Shown here: positions 7,507 to 15,354 of the stretch, piece after piece
Position numbering within the stretch: position 1 is the first letter of the stretch
Layout: each line of letters opens with the position of its first letter
NCBI GenBank assembly: GCA_051000755.1
Contig: JBPCNZ010000156.1
Span: forward strand, 1 to 18,172
From: JALZAH01 sp051000755
GTDB taxonomy: Bacteria > Actinomycetota > Acidimicrobiia > Acidimicrobiales > Palsa-688
Direction: 5' to 3'
DNA length: 18,172 bases
Translations under genes and position numbers: made by a program
Notes under the pieces: model-generated
What the model was told of the DNA's origin: nothing
The model's database searches: none
The model's input: the letters and a program-made list of their open reading frames with translations, nothing else

Positions 7507-7965
7507 GTGGCGACGCACGACCAGTCGATCGAGGTGTACGGCAGCCTGCGGGCCGTCTACAACCAGTGGACGCAGTTCGGGACCTACCGCTTCTTCATGG
7601 ACGGGGTCCGCTCCGTGACCCGCACCGGTGAGGGGCTGACCCATTGGGTCGTCGTCGACGACGGGCGGCAACGGGAGTTCGAGGTCGCCATCTCCGAGGA
7701 CCAGGCCGATCACCGGGTGACGTGGACGGCGACGAGCGGTCCGAGGTTCGCCGGTGTGGCGACCGTCTACCCCATCGACGAGCGGACGACTCGGGTGCGC
7801 CTGCAGACCGAGATCGAGGGCGAAGGGGCCGAGCCGGGAGCCACCAACCGGCCCGGCGAAGGGCGTCAGGCCGAGGGTGACCTCGACCGCTTCAAGCGCT
7901 ACGTGGAGGCGTCGGGCGACGAGACGGGCGCCTGGCAGGGTTTCGTCGGCGGCCAACCCACCTGA
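7507..7965 (+). CDS. SRPBCC (START-like / cyclase-dehydrase) family protein
   Basis: 152-aa single-domain protein. The pattern SIEVYGSLRAVYNQWTQF, then FMDGVRSVTRTGEGLTHWVV and a run of alternating strands (VTWTATSGPRFAGVATVYPI, TTRVRLQTEIEGEG), is typical of polyketide cyclase/dehydrase-like SRPBCC proteins. These form a helix-grip pocket for hydrophobic ligands. The C-terminal helix contains LDRFKRYVEASGDETGAWQG, a common ending for actinobacterial members. Ligand and pathway are unknown. The start is GTG with a good ribosome site; the ATG at 7417 would add a low-quality extension covering the decayed upstream region. It is convergent with the SDR gene, with 25 bp between the stops. Confidence 0.85.
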   Translation: MATHDQSIEVYGSLRAVYNQWTQFGTYRFFMDGVRSVTRTGEGLTHWVVVDDGRQREFEVAISEDQADHRVTWTATSGPRFAGVATVYPIDERTTRVRLQTEIEGEGAEPGATNRPGEGRQAEGDLDRFKRYVEASGDETGAWQGFVGGQPT

Positions 7966-7990
7966 AGCAACGCCCCGGCCGTCCAGCGGG

Positions 7991-8778
7991 TCAGCGGGCA
8001 CTGACACCCCCATCGACGGGGAGGATGACACCGGTCAGGTACGACCCGGCTCTCGACGCCAGGAACACGGCGGCTCCAGCCACGTCGTCGGGGCGCCCCA
8101 CCCGTCCGAGGGGGACGTGGCCCGCCACCGCCGCCCGACCGTCTGCGTCGTCGAGGAGGAAGGCCATCATCTTGGAGTCGAACGGTCCGGGGGCGATGGC
8201 GTTGACGGTGATGGACTCCGATGCCAGGCGGAGGGCGAGTTGCCGGGTGAGCATGTGCACGGCGGCCTTGCTGGCCGCATAGGCGTAGTTGTCGGTCGTC
8301 GGGACGGTCATGCCGTCGACGGAGCCGATGATGATGACCCGGGCCGGGTCCGGACCAGACGCCGCCCGGCGCAGGGCGGGCAGGAGGGCGACCGTCAGGG
8401 CGAACGGAGCTTTGACGTTGACGCCGAGAACCTTGTCGACGCGTCGAGCGGGTAATCGTCGAGTGGCGCGCCCCAGGTGGCGCCGGCGTTGTTGACCAAC
8501 ACGTCGAGGTCGTCGCCCACCGCCTCCACCAGGGTGGCGACACCCTCGGGGGTGGCCACGTCCGCGGGGAACGCCTGGCACGGTCCGTGCTCGGACAGCT
8601 CGTCGGCCGCGGCCCGGCAGGCGTCGGCCTTGCGGGCGGAGATGAGCACGGTGGCCCCGGCGTCGAGGAATCCCCGGGCGATCATGAAGCCGATCCCCCG
8701 GGAGCCGCCGGTGACGAGCACCCGCTTGCCGGCTACGGAGAACAGGGTCGACGGGTCACCAGGGGGCTCGGCAGTCAT
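7991..8778 (-). pseudogene. Short-chain dehydrogenase/reductase, frameshifted
   Basis: NAD(P)-dependent SDR split into two frames. The 5' part holds TGGSRGIG (residues 23-30) and NNAGATWGAPLDDYPLDA; the 3' part resumes with VDKVLGVNVKAPFALT. It continues with the catalytic Ser region (GSVDG), YAYAASKAA (Tyr-x3-Lys) and a complete C terminus ending TGVILPVDGG. One base appears to be missing near 8436-8447, where the sequence is the palindrome TCGACGCGTCGA. Everything else is intact, so this is either a very recent mutation or a sequencing or assembly error. The sequence resembles FabG/RhlG-like SDRs; the substrate is unknown. ATG 8778 is preceded 6 nt upstream by TACGGT. It follows pobA by 60 bp on the same strand. 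Confidence 0.8.
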
Positions 8779-8784
8779 GCGCTC

Positions 8785-8790
8785 ACCGTA
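8785..8790 (-). promoter_or_regulatory. Leaderless-type -10 for SDR gene
   Basis: Minus-strand TACGGT lies 6 nt before ATG 8778. It would give the SDR its own leaderless transcript in addition to read-through from pobA. Confidence 0.35.
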
Positions 8791-8817
8791 GCCATGAGCC
8801 CAAAGCACCCGGCGCCC

Positions 8818-8854
8818 CAGCGGCAGGCCCGGACGGCGCTACAGCGGCAGGCCC
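8818..8854 (-). repeat. 13-bp direct repeat at the pobA 3' end
   Basis: The 13-mer CAGCGGCAGGCCC (plus strand) occurs at 8842-8854, where it encodes the last codons of pobA (GLPL and the first base of the stop). It occurs again at 8818-8830, just after the stop, 24 bp apart. It looks like a short duplication of the gene end. Confidence 0.6.
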
Positions 8855-10011
8855 ACGTAGTTCTCGGCGATGACGGTGGCGGCCGCCACCGAGGTGCACA
8901 CCTGGTCCTGGCGGGCCCGTTGGATGCGCCGGGCGAACCGATCGGCGGTCGGGTCGAGGTGCAGCAGGGTGGTCATCGACGTGGCGAACTCCTGGGCCCG
9001 CCACACCCGGGCCTGGCACCGGTCGCTGTAGCGGTCGAGGCCGGTCTCGTGGCCGCCGGCGTACCAGGCCATGAGGGCCTCGGCCAGGACCGTGACGTCG
9101 GCGACCGCCAGGTTGAGGCCCTTGGCCCCCGTGGGCGGCACGATGTGGGCGGCGTCGCCGGCCAGGAACACTCGACCGTGGCGCATCGGCCCCGCCACAT
9201 AGCTGCGCATCGGGGTGATGCCCTTGTCGAAGACCGGGCCCTCGTGCAGCTCCCATCCGTCGGTGGCCAGGCGGATGTGCAGCTCGTCCCAGATGCGGTC
9301 GTCGGACCAGTCGTCGAGGTTCTCGTCCGGGGCAACCTGCAGGTACAGCCGGCTGACCGAAGGGGAACGCAGGCTGGACAGGGCGAAGCCGTGGTCATGG
9401 AAGGCGTAGATCAGCTCCTCGGACGACGGGGCCACCCGGGCCAGGATGCCCAGCCAGGCATAGGGGTAGTCCCGCTCGTAGGTGGTCAGCACCCGGGCCG
9501 GGATGGTCGGCCGGCTGATCCCCCAGAACCCGTCGCAGCCGGCCACGACGTCGCATGACAGCGAAGCGGGGCCGCCCGCCGTCTCGTAGTGGATGACGGG
9601 CCGGTCGCCGGTGGGATCGCCGATGCCGGTGGCCGCGGCTTCAAAGCGCAACGGCAGGCCGGCGCCCAGGCGGGCCGAGACCAGGTCGCGCACCACCTCG
9701 GTCTGGCCGTAGACGGTGACGGTCTTGCCCCCGGTGAGACCGGCCAGGTCGATGCGATGGCGGTCGCCGTCGAAGCTGAGATTGACGCCCTCGTGGACCA
9801 GTCCCTCCCGTCGCAGGCGGTCGGCGACGCCGACGCGTTCGAGGACGGAGACGGTGCCGGCCTCGAGGACCCCGGCCCGCACCCGGCCCTCGACGTAGTC
9901 ACGGGAGCGCGATTCGAGGACGACGGTGTCGATCCCCGCCCCGGCCAGCAGATGGGAGAGGACGAGGCCGGCGGGACCGGCTCCGATGATGCCGACCTGG
10001 GTGCGTTCCAC
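8839..10011 (-). CDS. pobA: 4-hydroxybenzoate 3-monooxygenase
   Basis: FAD-dependent hydroxylase converting 4-hydroxybenzoate to protocatechuate with NAD(P)H and O2; 390 aa, about the family's standard length. FAD-binding GAGPAG (10-15), the RVRAGVLE segment (43-50), the CDG motif (159-161) and LAGDAAHIVPPTGAKGLNLA (283-302) are all present. Residues matching the known active site are visible: Tyr202 and Ser213/Arg215 in LIYAFHDHGFALSSLR, Tyr223, Pro293/Thr294 and Tyr385 near the C terminus in AENYVGLPL. The start is GTG, 3 nt after the stop of the IclR regulator gene, with only a weak ribosome site, so translation probably depends on coupling. It feeds the pca enzymes encoded just upstream. 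Confidence 0.96.
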   Translation of the reverse strand: MERTQVGIIGAGPAGLVLSHLLAGAGIDTVVLESRSRDYVEGRVRAGVLEAGTVSVLERVGVADRLRREGLVHEGVNLSFDGDRHRIDLAGLTGGKTVTVYGQTEVVRDLVSARLGAGLPLRFEAAATGIGDPTGDRPVIHYETAGGPASLSCDVVAGCDGFWGISRPTIPARVLTTYERDYPYAWLGILARVAPSSEELIYAFHDHGFALSSLRSPSVSRLYLQVAPDENLDDWSDDRIWDELHIRLATDGWELHEGPVFDKGITPMRSYVAGPMRHGRVFLAGDAAHIVPPTGAKGLNLAVADVTVLAEALMAWYAGGHETGLDRYSDRCQARVWRAQEFATSMTTLLHLDPTADRFARRIQRARQDQVCTSVAAATVIAENYVGLPL

Positions 10012-10014
10012 GGG

Positions 10015-10833
10015 TCAGGTCCGGCCGGGCGGGAGGCCGGGGGCGTGGGCGACGGGCTGGACCGAGCGCAGGTCGGCGGTGATGGCATCGGCGGTGGCCT
10101 GCAACTGGGGGAGGATGGTGCGGCGGAGGGTGTCGAGGGTGGTGCGGCTGGCGTGGACCGAGGTGTTGACGGCGGCGACGACGGTGCCGGTCCCGTCGGT
10201 GATGGGGGCGGCGACGCTCCGTAGGCCGTCCTCCAGCTCCCGGTCCACGATCGCCCACCCCCGGGCGTCCACGTCGCCCAGCAGGCGGCGGAGGCGTTGG
10301 GGGTCGGTGACGGTGCGGGTGGTCAGGGCGTCGAGACGGACCCGGGCCAGGTAGGCGTCGAGCTGGGGGGCCGGGGCGGCGGCCAGCAGGACCCGGCCCA
10401 TCGACGTGGCGTAGGCCGGGAAGCGGGTCCCGACCGAGATGGCGACGGTCATGATGCGCTTGGTCGGGACCCGCACCACGTAGACGATGTCGTCGCCGTC
10501 GAGCACCGCGACCGAGGACGACTCGCGGACGCCGGCCACCAGCCGTTCGAGGTGGGGGGCGGCCACCTCGTCCAGGCCGAGGGTGGAGAGGTAGGCGTAG
10601 CCCAGCTCCAGCACGCGGGGCCTCAGGGAGAACGAGCGGCCGTCGTCGTGGACGTAGCCCAGCTTGACCAGGGTGAGCAGGAATCGGCGGGCGGCGGCCC
10701 GGCTGAGCCCGGTGCGGCGGGCCACGTCGGCGAGGGTCAGCTGGCGGTGGTCGGGACCGAAGGCGCGCATGACGGCCAGGCCCCGCTCGAGGGACTGGAC
10801 GAAGTCGCCCCGGGGGGCCTCGACGTCAGGCAC
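10015..10833 (-). CDS. pcaR: IclR-family regulator of the pca/pob genes (PcaR/PcaU-like)
   Basis: 272-aa transcription factor. An N-terminal winged helix-turn-helix (LTLADVARRTGLSRAAARRFLLTLVKLGYV, roughly residues 32-61) is followed by an IclR effector domain with SSSVAVLDGDDIVYVVRV (105-122) and FPAYATSMGRVLLA (138-151). The opening VQSLERGLAVMRAF is characteristic of PcaR/PcaU/PobR-type IclR proteins, which respond to 3-oxoadipate, protocatechuate or 4-hydroxybenzoate. Which ligand applies here cannot be told. GTG 10833 overlaps the 3' end of pcaL by 8 nt. Placement directly after pcaL matches the pcaHGBLR order I recall from Rhodococcus. As an internal operon gene it is probably autoregulated. 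Confidence 0.93.
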   Translation of the reverse strand: MPDVEAPRGDFVQSLERGLAVMRAFGPDHRQLTLADVARRTGLSRAAARRFLLTLVKLGYVHDDGRSFSLRPRVLELGYAYLSTLGLDEVAAPHLERLVAGVRESSSVAVLDGDDIVYVVRVPTKRIMTVAISVGTRFPAYATSMGRVLLAAAPAPQLDAYLARVRLDALTTRTVTDPQRLRRLLGDVDARGWAIVDRELEDGLRSVAAPITDGTGTVVAAVNTSVHASRTTLDTLRRTILPQLQATADAITADLRSVQPVAHAPGLPPGRT

Positions 10834-11968
10834 CGGCCTCGTCGTCGATCTGGGCGAGGGTGTCGGTGGCGACGGCGAAGGCGGCCCGCGCCGCCGGCAC
10901 CCCGCAGTAGATGGCCGTCTGCAGGAGGATCTCGCGGATCTGCTCGGTGCTGAGCCCGTTGCGCCGGGCGGCGCGGACATGCAGGGCCAACTCGTCGGAG
11001 CGACCGAGGGCGGCGAGCATGGCCACGGTGATGGCCGAGCGGGTGGGCCGGTCGAGCCCGGGCCGGGTCCAGATGTCGCCCCAGGCGTAGCGGTTGAGGA
11101 GTTCGGTGAATGGCGCCCCGAAGGCGTCCGCAGGCGTCGCCGAGCGGTTGACATGGTCGTCGCCGAGGACCTGGCGACGGGTGCGCTCGCCCCGTTCCAC
11201 CGAGGTCCCGCCGGTGACGTGGTCGACGACCGCGGCGGTGTAGCGCTCCGGGGAGGCGATGTTGGCCAGGTGGGAGGCGTTGGCCAGGACCAGCAGGGAG
11301 GCGCCGGCGATCCCGGAGGCCAGTTCCAGGCCCACGGCCGGAGGGGTAGCCGGGTCATCGGCGCCGGCGATCACGAGAGTGGGGGCGGTCACCGATGCCA
11401 GGGAAGGCCGCTGGTCCATGGCGCCGATGGCCTCGCAACAACCGGCGTAGCCTTCGGCGTCGGTCGCGCCGAGCATGGCATGGACGGTGTCGGCCGCGTC
11501 GGGGTGCTCATCGGTGAAGCCGGGCACGAACCACCGGGCGAGGGTGGCTTCGTAGAGGGACAGGACCCCGTTGGCCCGCACGTGGGCGGCCCGGTCGGTC
11601 CAGCCCTCGGCGGGGGGCATGTGGGCGGCGGTGCAGGTGAGGGCCAGGCGGTCGACCCGCTCGGGGTGGTTGGCGGCGACCCATAGGGCGACCATCCCCC
11701 CCAACGACAGGCCCAGCACCGATGCCCGAGGCTCGCCCAGGTGATCGAGGAGGTCGATCACATCGGTGCCGAGCTCCTCGATCCGGTAGGGACCGGGAGG
11801 AGCGGGGGTGCCGCCGTGGCCCCGCTGCTCGTAGCGCAGGACCCGGAACCGGGCCGTCAGGGCCGGCATCTGCGGGACCCACATCTCGGTGGTGGTGCCG
11901 AGCGAGTTGGACAGGAGCAGGAGGGGGGCCCCGGGTGGGCCCTCGAGGCGGTAGCTGGAAGGGATCAT
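10826..11968 (-). CDS. pcaL: PcaL: 3-oxoadipate enol-lactonase fused to 4-carboxymuconolactone decarboxylase
   Basis: 380-aa fusion catalysing two successive steps of the protocatechuate branch. Residues ~1-255 are an alpha/beta hydrolase (PcaD): oxyanion region NSLGTTTEMW (21-30), nucleophile elbow GLSLGG with Ser88, acid in AGADDP (201-206) and His233 in ASHLANI. Residues ~262-380 are a carboxymuconolactone decarboxylase domain (PcaC): RRQVLGDDHVNRS, then ELALHVRAARRNGLSTEQI and AIYCGVPAARAAF. The D-then-C order is the one known in actinobacteria. The start ATG overlaps the pcaB stop (ATGA). The longer upstream reading is a shadow of pcaB. The hydrolase half acts after the decarboxylase half in the pathway. 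Confidence 0.96.
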   Translation of the reverse strand: MIPSSYRLEGPPGAPLLLLSNSLGTTTEMWVPQMPALTARFRVLRYEQRGHGGTPAPPGPYRIEELGTDVIDLLDHLGEPRASVLGLSLGGMVALWVAANHPERVDRLALTCTAAHMPPAEGWTDRAAHVRANGVLSLYEATLARWFVPGFTDEHPDAADTVHAMLGATDAEGYAGCCEAIGAMDQRPSLASVTAPTLVIAGADDPATPPAVGLELASGIAGASLLVLANASHLANIASPERYTAAVVDHVTGGTSVERGERTRRQVLGDDHVNRSATPADAFGAPFTELLNRYAWGDIWTRPGLDRPTRSAITVAMLAALGRSDELALHVRAARRNGLSTEQIREILLQTAIYCGVPAARAAFAVATDTLAQIDDEAGA

Positions 11969-13332
11969 GAGGGGGCCTCCCCGGTCGGTGGGCGGTGCCG
12001 GCCGGGCGCGCTGCGGTGGGCGGTCACGGCCCGGTCGATCCAGATGTCCGTGGCTCCGAGATATCCGGCCAGGTCGAGCAGGGTCGCCAGCCGTTCGGCG
12101 CTGAGGTGGTCGCTGACCGCCGGCTGGGCCAGGAGGGCCTCGGCAAAGGAGCGCCCGCCCTCCGTCTGCTCCACGGCGGCGGTGACGGCCCGGCGGGCCT
12201 GGCCCCGGTCGGTGTGGCCGGCCAGTTCCAGGGTGACCCGTTCGGCCAGGAGGACACCCTTGGTTGCGGTCAGGTTGGCTGCCATGGCCCCGGGATGGAC
12301 CTCCAGGCCGGCGACGGTCTCGGCGCTGCGAGCGGCGGCGCCCCCGGCCAGGGCCAGGAGTTGGCTGAGCGGCTCCCACTCGGCGTGCCAGGCGCCGAGC
12401 GCCCGTTCGTGCTCGGCCAGCAACGACCCCTGGAGCACGGGGACCAGGGCCAGGGCCCGGCGGGCGGCGGCGTGGACGGCGGCGGCACCGACAGGATTGC
12501 GCTTGTGGGGCAGGGTCGACGAACCTCCCCGCCCCGCGCCGGCCGGCTCGGCCGCCTCAGCCACCTCGCTCTGGGCCAGCAGGCCCACGTCGGTGCTGAT
12601 CTTGGCTGCCGTCCCGGCCACCGTGCCCAGCGCCGCGGCCAGTCCCGAGACGCGCTGGCGGGCGGTGTGCCAGGGGACGAGCGGCTGGGCCAACCCCACG
12701 TGGACGGCGAAGCGGGCGACCACGGCGGGACCTTCGGCGCCGAGGGACGCCAGGGTGCCGGCCGCCCCGCCCAGTTGCACGGCCAGGGCCGAGCGGGCGT
12801 GGTGGAGGGCGGCGGAGGCGGCATCGACGCCGGCAAGCCAGCCCGCCGCCTTGAGCCCGAAGGTGATGGGCAGGGCGGCCTGCAGGAGGGTCCGGCCGAC
12901 CATCAGGGTCCGGCGGTGGGTCTCGGCCAACGAGGCGCAGGCGTCGCCCAGGTCGTCGAGGTGGCCGGTGATGACGGCGGTGGACCGCTCCGCCACCAGC
13001 ATGGCCGCGGTGTCGAGGATGTCCTGGCTGGTCGCCCCCCAGTGCACCCACCGGCCTGCCTCGGGCCCGACGGCGGCGGTGAGGGCGGCGACGAGGGGGA
13101 TGACCGGGTTGCCACCGCCCCGCGCCTCGTGACCGATCTGGTCGATGTCGAAGGTCGCGGTTCGGCACACGGCGCCGATGGCCTCGGCCGCCTCGGCCGG
13201 GACGATCCCCAGATCGGCCTGGGCTGCGGCCAGGGCGGCCTCGGCATCGAGCATGGCCGTCAGCCACGCCGTGTCCCCGGTGGCGGCGATCAGCTCGTCG
13301 GTGGTGACGATGGGGGTGAACAGGCCGCTCAC
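11965..13332 (-). CDS. pcaB: 3-carboxy-cis,cis-muconate cycloisomerase
   Basis: About 455 aa, a member of the fumarase/aspartase superfamily. It cycloisomerises 3-carboxy-cis,cis-muconate, the PcaGH product, to 4-carboxymuconolactone. Visible are HWGATSQDILDTA (98-110), the superfamily signature GSSTLPHKRNP (271-281) and an all-helical central region; the length is typical. Two adjacent GTG codons can start it. 13332 gives a GTGA overlap with the pcaG stop, and 13335 adds one residue. The 3' end overlaps pcaL by 4 nt. The last ~20 residues (HRSAPGRHRPPTGEAPS) are a loose, proline-rich tail. Confidence 0.95.
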   Translation of the reverse strand: MSGLFTPIVTTDELIAATGDTAWLTAMLDAEAALAAAQADLGIVPAEAAEAIGAVCRTATFDIDQIGHEARGGGNPVIPLVAALTAAVGPEAGRWVHWGATSQDILDTAAMLVAERSTAVITGHLDDLGDACASLAETHRRTLMVGRTLLQAALPITFGLKAAGWLAGVDAASAALHHARSALAVQLGGAAGTLASLGAEGPAVVARFAVHVGLAQPLVPWHTARQRVSGLAAALGTVAGTAAKISTDVGLLAQSEVAEAAEPAGAGRGGSSTLPHKRNPVGAAAVHAAARRALALVPVLQGSLLAEHERALGAWHAEWEPLSQLLALAGGAAARSAETVAGLEVHPGAMAANLTATKGVLLAERVTLELAGHTDRGQARRAVTAAVEQTEGGRSFAEALLAQPAVSDHLSAERLATLLDLAGYLGATDIWIDRAVTAHRSAPGRHRPPTGEAPS

Positions 13333-13856
13333 CACACGAAGAACACCGTCTCGCGCTCGCCCTGCAGGCGGATGTCGAAGCGCAGCCCCGACCCGTCCTG
13401 CTCGGCAATGAGGGTGCCCCGGCGGGCAGGGCCGATCGACGTCAGGACGGGGTCGGCGTCGTTGGCCGCCTGCCCGGGCAGGTAGATGCGGGTGACGAGG
13501 CGCTGGAGCAGGCCCCGGGCGAAGACGGTGACGTCGATGTGGGGGGCCTGGTCCCCGTCGACGGGCCCGGGAGCGACGGTGGTGAACTCGAAACGGCCGT
13601 CCTCGTCGGTCAGGTCCCGCCCGAAGCCGGTCCAGCCGGCGGGCGAGCTCGGTGGGAAGCCGCCGGCCGCGTCGGCCTGCCAGATCTCCACCACGCCGTC
13701 AGGGACCGCTTCGCCGTCACCGTCGTACAACCGGCCGGCCACACGCAGGGCGCCGCTCGACCCGGGGGCAATCAGGTGGCGGCTGGAGGTCAGCCAGTCG
13801 AAGCCGAACCGGAAGAACGGCCCCACCGTCTGCGACGGCGTCGGCGCCGTGGTCAT
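13329..13856 (-). CDS. pcaG: Protocatechuate 3,4-dioxygenase alpha subunit
   Basis: 175-aa non-metal-binding subunit of the intradiol ring-cleavage enzyme. It begins PTPSQTVGPFFRFGF, typical of PcaG, and has the same beta-sandwich core (GRLYDGDGEAVPDGVVEIWQAD). The iron-ligand positions of PcaH are replaced: no tyrosine at GGFPP, and APHIDVTVF stands where PcaH has AHLHFSVF. This is expected of the alpha chain. ATG 13856 has GGAG 5 nt upstream; this site lies in the third, partial copy of the duplicated sequence between pcaH and pcaG. The stop overlaps the pcaB start. Confidence 0.95.
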   Translation of the reverse strand: MTTAPTPSQTVGPFFRFGFDWLTSSRHLIAPGSSGALRVAGRLYDGDGEAVPDGVVEIWQADAAGGFPPSSPAGWTGFGRDLTDEDGRFEFTTVAPGPVDGDQAPHIDVTVFARGLLQRLVTRIYLPGQAANDADPVLTSIGPARRGTLIAEQDGSGLRFDIRLQGERETVFFVW

Positions 13857-13860
13857 ACCG

Positions 13861-13902
13861 TCTCCACGGTCACAGAGTCTCCACGGTCACAGAGTCTCCA
13901 CC
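13861..13902 (-). repeat. 17-bp tandem duplication between pcaH and pcaG
   Basis: On the minus strand GTGGAGACTCTGTGACC occurs twice in direct tandem, followed by a partial third copy, GTGGAGAC. The first copy encodes the last four residues of PcaH and its stop. The second is non-coding, and the third supplies the GGAG ribosome site of pcaG. The duplication widens the pcaH-pcaG gap to 30 nt; without it the gap would be 13 nt. Confidence 0.85.
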
Positions 13903-14588
13903 GGGGTGGCCAGATGGCCGCCGACGACGATGTCGAAGCGGTAACCGAGGGCCCATGCCTCCTCGGTGGTGTCCCAGTCGAAGGCGGAGACCATCCGCGG
14001 CCGGGCCACAGGATCGTGGACCGAGGCGAAGATGGGGTCGTAGGCCAGGAGCGGGTCGCCGGGGAAGTACATCTGGGTGACCAGCCTCTCGGTGAAGGCC
14101 CGGCCGAACACCGAGAAGTGGAGGTGGGCGGGACGCCAGGCGTTCGGGTGGTTGCCCCACGGGTAGGCGCCCGGCTTGATGGTCACGAACCACCACCTGC
14201 CGTCGGGACCGGTCAGGGCCCGCCCGGCACCGGTGAAGTTGGGGTCGAGGGGGGCCGGGTGCTGGTCGCGGTCGTGGGCGTAGCGCCCGGCGGCGTTGGC
14301 CTGCCACAACTCGACCAGCTGGCCTTCGATGGGCCGGCCGTCGCCGTCGAGGAGCCGGCCGCTCACGTTGATCCGCTCCCCCAGGGGCTCGCCGGGGTGG
14401 GATCGGGTCAGGTCGGCGTCGGCCGGATCGACGAGGTCGGGGGCGAAGACGGGACCCGAGCGTTCGGTGAGTCGCTCGGGCAGCACGACGAGAGGTCGGT
14501 TCGGCGCCCGCAACGCCGAGGAGCGGTACGCCCCCTCGTCATAGGGCGGGTCGATGGCGCCCGCCGGGGGCGACGCGCAGACGGTCAC
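13887..14588 (-). CDS. pcaH: Protocatechuate 3,4-dioxygenase beta subunit
   Basis: 233-aa iron(III)-binding subunit that cleaves protocatechuate between its hydroxyl carbons to 3-carboxy-cis,cis-muconate. All four iron ligands can be placed: Tyr103 (AAGRYAHD), Tyr142 (GAYPWGNH), and His155 and His157 (RPAHLHFS), with the catalytic Arg152 beside them. The N-terminal ~60 residues, with YRSSALRAPNRPLVVLP, match the family's subunit-contact arm. Start GTG 14588 lies one base after the pcaJ stop and has GGGGA about 6 nt upstream. The last codons and stop lie in the first copy of a 17-bp tandem repeat. Confidence 0.96.
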   Translation of the reverse strand: MTVCASPPAGAIDPPYDEGAYRSSALRAPNRPLVVLPERLTERSGPVFAPDLVDPADADLTRSHPGEPLGERINVSGRLLDGDGRPIEGQLVELWQANAAGRYAHDRDQHPAPLDPNFTGAGRALTGPDGRWWFVTIKPGAYPWGNHPNAWRPAHLHFSVFGRAFTERLVTQMYFPGDPLLAYDPIFASVHDPVARPRMVSAFDWDTTEEAWALGYRFDIVVGGHLATPVETL

Positions 14589-14589
14589 G

Positions 14590-15354
14590 TCATTCCCCCG
14601 CTCTGCTCTTGGTGGATTCGAGGCGACGGAGATGCGTCAGCTCGTCGGCCGTCACCGGACCCGTCGTACCGACATCGTCGGCCACCGCCAGCTTCCATCC
14701 GGTGGCCGCCACCACCTCGTCGACGGTGACCCCCGGGTGGACATCGGTGAGGGTCAGCTCGCAGGTCTCGGGATCGGGTCGCAGAATCCCCAGGTCGGTG
14801 ACCACCAGGGTGGGGCCTGCCCCGGTGAGCCCCAGGCGCAGGCGGTCACCGGGCCCGTCGCCGAAACCGACCGATGTGCGGAAGCCGAGGTGGTCGACGA
14901 AGGTGCGATCGGACTGGCTCATCATCACGATCACCGTCTGGCAGGACCCGGCGATCTCGGGAGCGCCGCCCGCGCCCGGCAGGCGGACGGTAGGCTCGTC
15001 GTAGTCGCCGATCACGGTGGAGTTGAGGTTGGCGAAGCGGTCTATCTGGGCCCCGCCCAGGAACCCGACGCCGATGCGCCCCGGCTGCAGCCAGTAGGTG
15101 AAGATCTCCGGCACGGACACGACGACGTCGGCGGTATCGGCCAGCTCGCCGTCGCCGATCGACAGGGGCAGGCGGGTGGGCTTGGCCCCGATGCAACCCG
15201 ACTCGTAGATCAGCACCAGCCCGGGGGCGTGGGTGGCCCGGGCCAGGTTGGCGGCCGTGCTCGGCGCCCCGATGCCGACGAAGCAGACCTCACCGTCGCG
15301 GAGCGCTCTCGACGCCACCACCGCCATGGTCTCCGCCCTGGTGACGCCCGTCAT
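14590..15354 (-). CDS. pcaJ: 3-oxoadipate CoA-transferase subunit B
   Basis: 254-aa beta subunit of the class I CoA-transferase that moves CoA from succinyl-CoA to 3-oxoadipate. The likely catalytic glutamate is Glu51 in YESGCIGAKP, the E-S-G motif that forms the glutamyl-CoA thioester. GGAQIDRFANLNSTVIGDY and LPGAGGAPEIA are typical of the CatJ-like branch, as is the partner's similarity to CatI. The ATG overlaps the pcaI stop by 4 nt (ATGA). The longer upstream reading of this frame is a shadow of pcaI. The C-terminal tail (HLRRLESTKSRAGE) is charged. Confidence 0.94.
   Translation of the reverse strand: MTGVTRAETMAVVASRALRDGEVCFVGIGAPSTAANLARATHAPGLVLIYESGCIGAKPTRLPLSIGDGELADTADVVVSVPEIFTYWLQPGRIGVGFLGGAQIDRFANLNSTVIGDYDEPTVRLPGAGGAPEIAGSCQTVIVMMSQSDRTFVDHLGFRTSVGFGDGPGDRLRLGLTGAGPTLVVTDLGILRPDPETCELTLTDVHPGVTVDEVVAATGWKLAVADDVGTTGPVTADELTHLRRLESTKSRAGE

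Noticed and set aside
7966..7990. Terminator between the convergent SRPBCC and SDR genes
   Set aside because: The 25-bp gap shows no clear hairpin.
8587..9558. 323-codon plus-strand frame
   Set aside because: Antisense of pobA and the SDR 5' part; composition is that of a shadow frame.
11741..13485. Two plus-strand frames of over 460 codons opposite pcaB
   Set aside because: Both mirror pcaB and pcaL, which have full family signatures; the frames show only biased Ala/Arg/Ser or Gly-rich translation.
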